A stretch of 64,000 nt of DNA from QAMX01 sp964448855 (GTDB taxonomy: Bacteria; Bacillota; Clostridia; Oscillospirales; QAMX01), in the NCBI GenBank assembly GCA_964448855.1, contig CAYUXI010000002.1, forward strand, positions 1 through 64,000. The letters are read 5' to 3'. The notes under the pieces were generated by a model. That model searched no databases. It had not been told where the DNA came from and worked only from the letters and a program-made list of their open reading frames with translations. The position numbers and the translations under genes were made by a program. Shown here one piece after another: positions 63,781 through 64,000 of this stretch (positions are counted from its first letter, which is position 1; every line of letters starts with the position of its first letter).

Positions 63781-63793
63781 CTAACTACGTTAG
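63781..63793 (+). promoter_or_regulatory. Second MarR operator
   Basis: CTAACTACGTTAG, with the same half-sites as the operator at 63247, lies 80 bases before the ABC gene. No consensus -35/-10 pair is visible between 63758 and 63873, so it may regulate read-through or a weak promoter. Confidence 0.7.
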
Positions 63794-63873
63794 CAATTTC
63801 TTGAAATGACAGGAAATGGCCAACATATAGTTGCTGAGAAGACTGGATTGATTTCATAACAGGAGGAAACAAA

Positions 63874-64000
63874 ATGATTCGATTACTGAAAAAAATGAAG
63901 CCGCAGGACTGGCTGTATGCGCTGGTCTGCATTGCGTTTATCGTCGTGCAGGTCTGGCTGGATATGACCATGCCGCAGTACATGAACGAGATTACCGTTC
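63874..64000 (+). CDS. ABC exporter, N-terminal part (cut by window end)
   Basis: The first 42 residues of a membrane protein (MIRLLKKMKPQDWLYALVC, then DMTMPQYMNEI). A single hydrophobic helix followed by the MPxYMxxI segment is typical of the start of multidrug ABC half-transporters that occur in MarR-ABC-ABC operons. AGGAGGA lies six bases before the ATG. The ATPase domain lies outside the window. Confidence 0.8.
   Translation, partial: MIRLLKKMKPQDWLYALVCIAFIVVQVWLDMTMPQYMNEITV

Overview
The window reads as a chromosomal segment of a GC-rich Firmicute of class Clostridia, most like a gut member of the Oscillospiraceae/Ruminococcaceae. This taxonomic call is an inference. It rests on strong TTGACA-17-TATAAT promoters, AAGGAGG ribosome binding sites, S-layer-homology surface anchoring, AsnA paired with type III glutamine synthetase, a YtrA-type GntR/ABC operon, tandem DegV proteins, and short dispersed repeats of a kind often seen in such genomes. 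No rRNA, CRISPR array, phage or intact transposase gene was seen.

Layout. 1-5310: an AT-richer RiPP (ribosomally made, modified peptide) cluster. It holds a radical SAM/SPASM maturase, an acyl-carrier/ferredoxin fusion, a 47-residue Cys-rich precursor and a subtilase/P-loop fusion, and it is bracketed on both sides by copies of the same non-coding repeats. 5400-7090: a WYL regulator and tRNA-Thr, tRNA-Ala and tRNA-Arg. 7170-13410: a 1988-residue secreted subtilase anchored by SLH domains. 13438-21937: a P-type cation ATPase, an autoregulated GntR-ABC-permease operon with its palindromic operator, a TetR remnant and an ABC exporter. 22159-28837: a glycosidase-like protein with a sugar isomerase-like partner, then asnA-glnN for ammonium assimilation behind a strong leader hairpin. 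28859-33237: murA, a MATE exporter, a MazF toxin without a recognisable antitoxin, and a secreted hypothetical.

33391-36314: an AT-rich islet with a leader containing a perfect hairpin or pseudoknot, an amidase gene split by a one-base shift in an A-run, and a lipoprotein. 36328-41236: a PepV-type dipeptidase, an SDR divergent from an alpha-oxoamine synthase (serine palmitoyltransferase-like), and an APH-fold kinase. 41247-49792, all on the minus strand: a beta-helix glycosidase-like protein, a nitrilase-GDPD fusion, two DegV fatty-acid-binding paralogues, a membrane XRE regulator, and an acyl-CoA synthetase with an XRE-cupin regulator; lipid handling is a recurring theme. 49930-57463: TepA-like ClpP, tpiA-pgk, trmL, a THUMP methyltransferase, an FmdB-type zinc ribbon and typA/bipA. 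57565-62852: tRNA-Leu, a patch of ATTTCAT repeats, and a tightly packed seven-gene operon (PNPOx-like, MarR, OB-fold, two amidohydrolases of which one carries an in-frame stop, nitroreductase, aldo/keto reductase). 62880-64000: remnants, then a MarR regulator with matched operators in front of itself and of an ABC exporter cut by the window end.

The most unusual system is the repeat-bracketed RiPP cluster. Its precursor has Cys at exactly every fifth residue (32, 37, 42, 47), and three of its proteins have the architecture I associate with the little-studied CLI_3235/TIGR04066-type peptide maturation systems. That family assignment is from memory and needs a profile search.
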